From the NCBI GenBank assembly GCA_027487055.1, contig JAIYEJ010000039.1:1-15069 (forward strand): a stretch of 15,069 bases of DNA, written 5' to 3'. Under the pieces are notes generated by a model, which saw nothing but the letters and a program-made list of their open reading frames with translations, did no database searches and had not been told where the DNA came from. The stretch is from Methylotenera sp. Lineage in GTDB: Bacteria; Pseudomonadota; Gammaproteobacteria; Burkholderiales; Methylophilaceae. Below are positions 14,704 to 15,069 of this stretch, one piece after another. The translations under genes were made by a program, and so were the position numbers. Within the stretch, counting starts at the first letter, position 1, and each line of letters opens with the position of its first letter.

Positions 14704-15069
14704 CTATCTGTTTTTATTTCTTTCATAGTCTTCAATCACTCTGGCAGCCCAGTCTTTTCCACCTAAACCAAACGCAATTGCCAATGCCAAAAAGAATGCA
14801 CCAAATACAATCACAAATAGCGAGTATATAAGCTGCATACCGATACCCAGCTGTTCTAAAGCCACAAATACAGAAAAAATTTGTATGCCATATTCTGTTG
14901 ATGTGCTTACGGTTAATGCATGCTGAAACTTAATACTATGTAACCATGCAAATACCAATCGGTTCATAAATCTGGCAAATAATGTACCAAAAACAACCAC
15001 TAAAATTGCCACAATAATATGCGGTAGATAACTTGCTAATTGCTGCAACAATTGAGCTAAAGCAGGCAA
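14704..15069 (-). CDS. MscS-type / conserved TM-helix membrane protein (partial, 5' end beyond the window)
   Basis: The C-terminal 121 residues of a membrane protein; the frame runs off the right edge, so the true start is not seen. Three hydrophobic segments are visible, at about 14-33, 60-75 and 80-100 of the visible part. The stretch ALAIAFGLGGKDWAARVIED resembles the pore-lining helix and glycine-rich turn of MscS relatives and of the conserved TM-helix family (PF05552). The protein stops soon after this (DYERNKNR), without the large cytoplasmic beta domain of MscS. It is therefore more likely a short TM-helix-repeat protein than a full mechanosensitive channel. It converges on algR with a 21-bp gap and no clear shared terminator. 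Confidence 0.7.
   Translation of the reverse strand: MPALAQLLQQLASYLPHIIVAILVVVFGTLFARFMNRLVFAWLHSIKFQHALTVSTSTEYGIQIFSVFVALEQLGIGMQLIYSLFVIVFGAFFLALAIAFGLGGKDWAARVIEDYERNKNR

Noticed and set aside
1..15069. Mobile element, phage, CRISPR array, tRNA or rRNA
   Set aside because: No transposase or integrase motif, no regularly spaced repeats and no tRNA-like cloverleaf were seen; the gaps between genes are too short to hold them.

Overview
This is a chromosomal core segment of about 15 kb from a low-GC (roughly 40% by eye) betaproteobacterium. Gene order and protein character fit the methylotrophic family Methylophilaceae (Methylotenera/Methylophilus-like). That placement is from memory of the families, not from a search. 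The coding is dense, and no transposase, phage gene, CRISPR array, tRNA or rRNA was seen. No stretch longer than about 150 bases lacks a gene.

Left block (minus strand, 1-5028): yicC > gmk > rpoZ > spoT > recG, a stringent-response and information-processing operon. It encodes an RNase-family protein, guanylate kinase, the RNA polymerase omega subunit, the (p)ppGpp synthetase/hydrolase and a DNA helicase. The helicase runs off the left edge of the window and appears to start with a rare CTG codon. The E. coli order gmk-rpoZ-spoT-trmH-recG is preserved without trmH.

Middle block (plus strand, 5154-9958): a Ser/Thr protein kinase and a PP2C phosphatase form a tight pair that diverges from yicC. 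They are followed by a hairpin terminator, then rph, rdgB, a small conserved-looking acidic protein and hemW. The 125 bp between yicC and the kinase carries two opposed promoter candidates and a perfect 10-bp inverted repeat that flanks them. The phosphatase gene ends in a run of 17 A residues.

Right block (9950-15069): a FimV-like membrane protein and argH (both minus strand, both with TTG starts) diverge from an AlgZ/FimS-type histidine kinase and an AlgR-type LytTR response regulator. The argH-algZ-algR arrangement matches the one known in Pseudomonas. A partial MscS-type membrane protein converges on algR from the right edge.

No wholly new multi-gene system is evident. The best candidates for unexplored biology are the kinase/phosphatase pair facing the ppGpp operon across a symmetric regulatory region, and the FimV-like protein placed beside a FimS/AlgR two-component pair.
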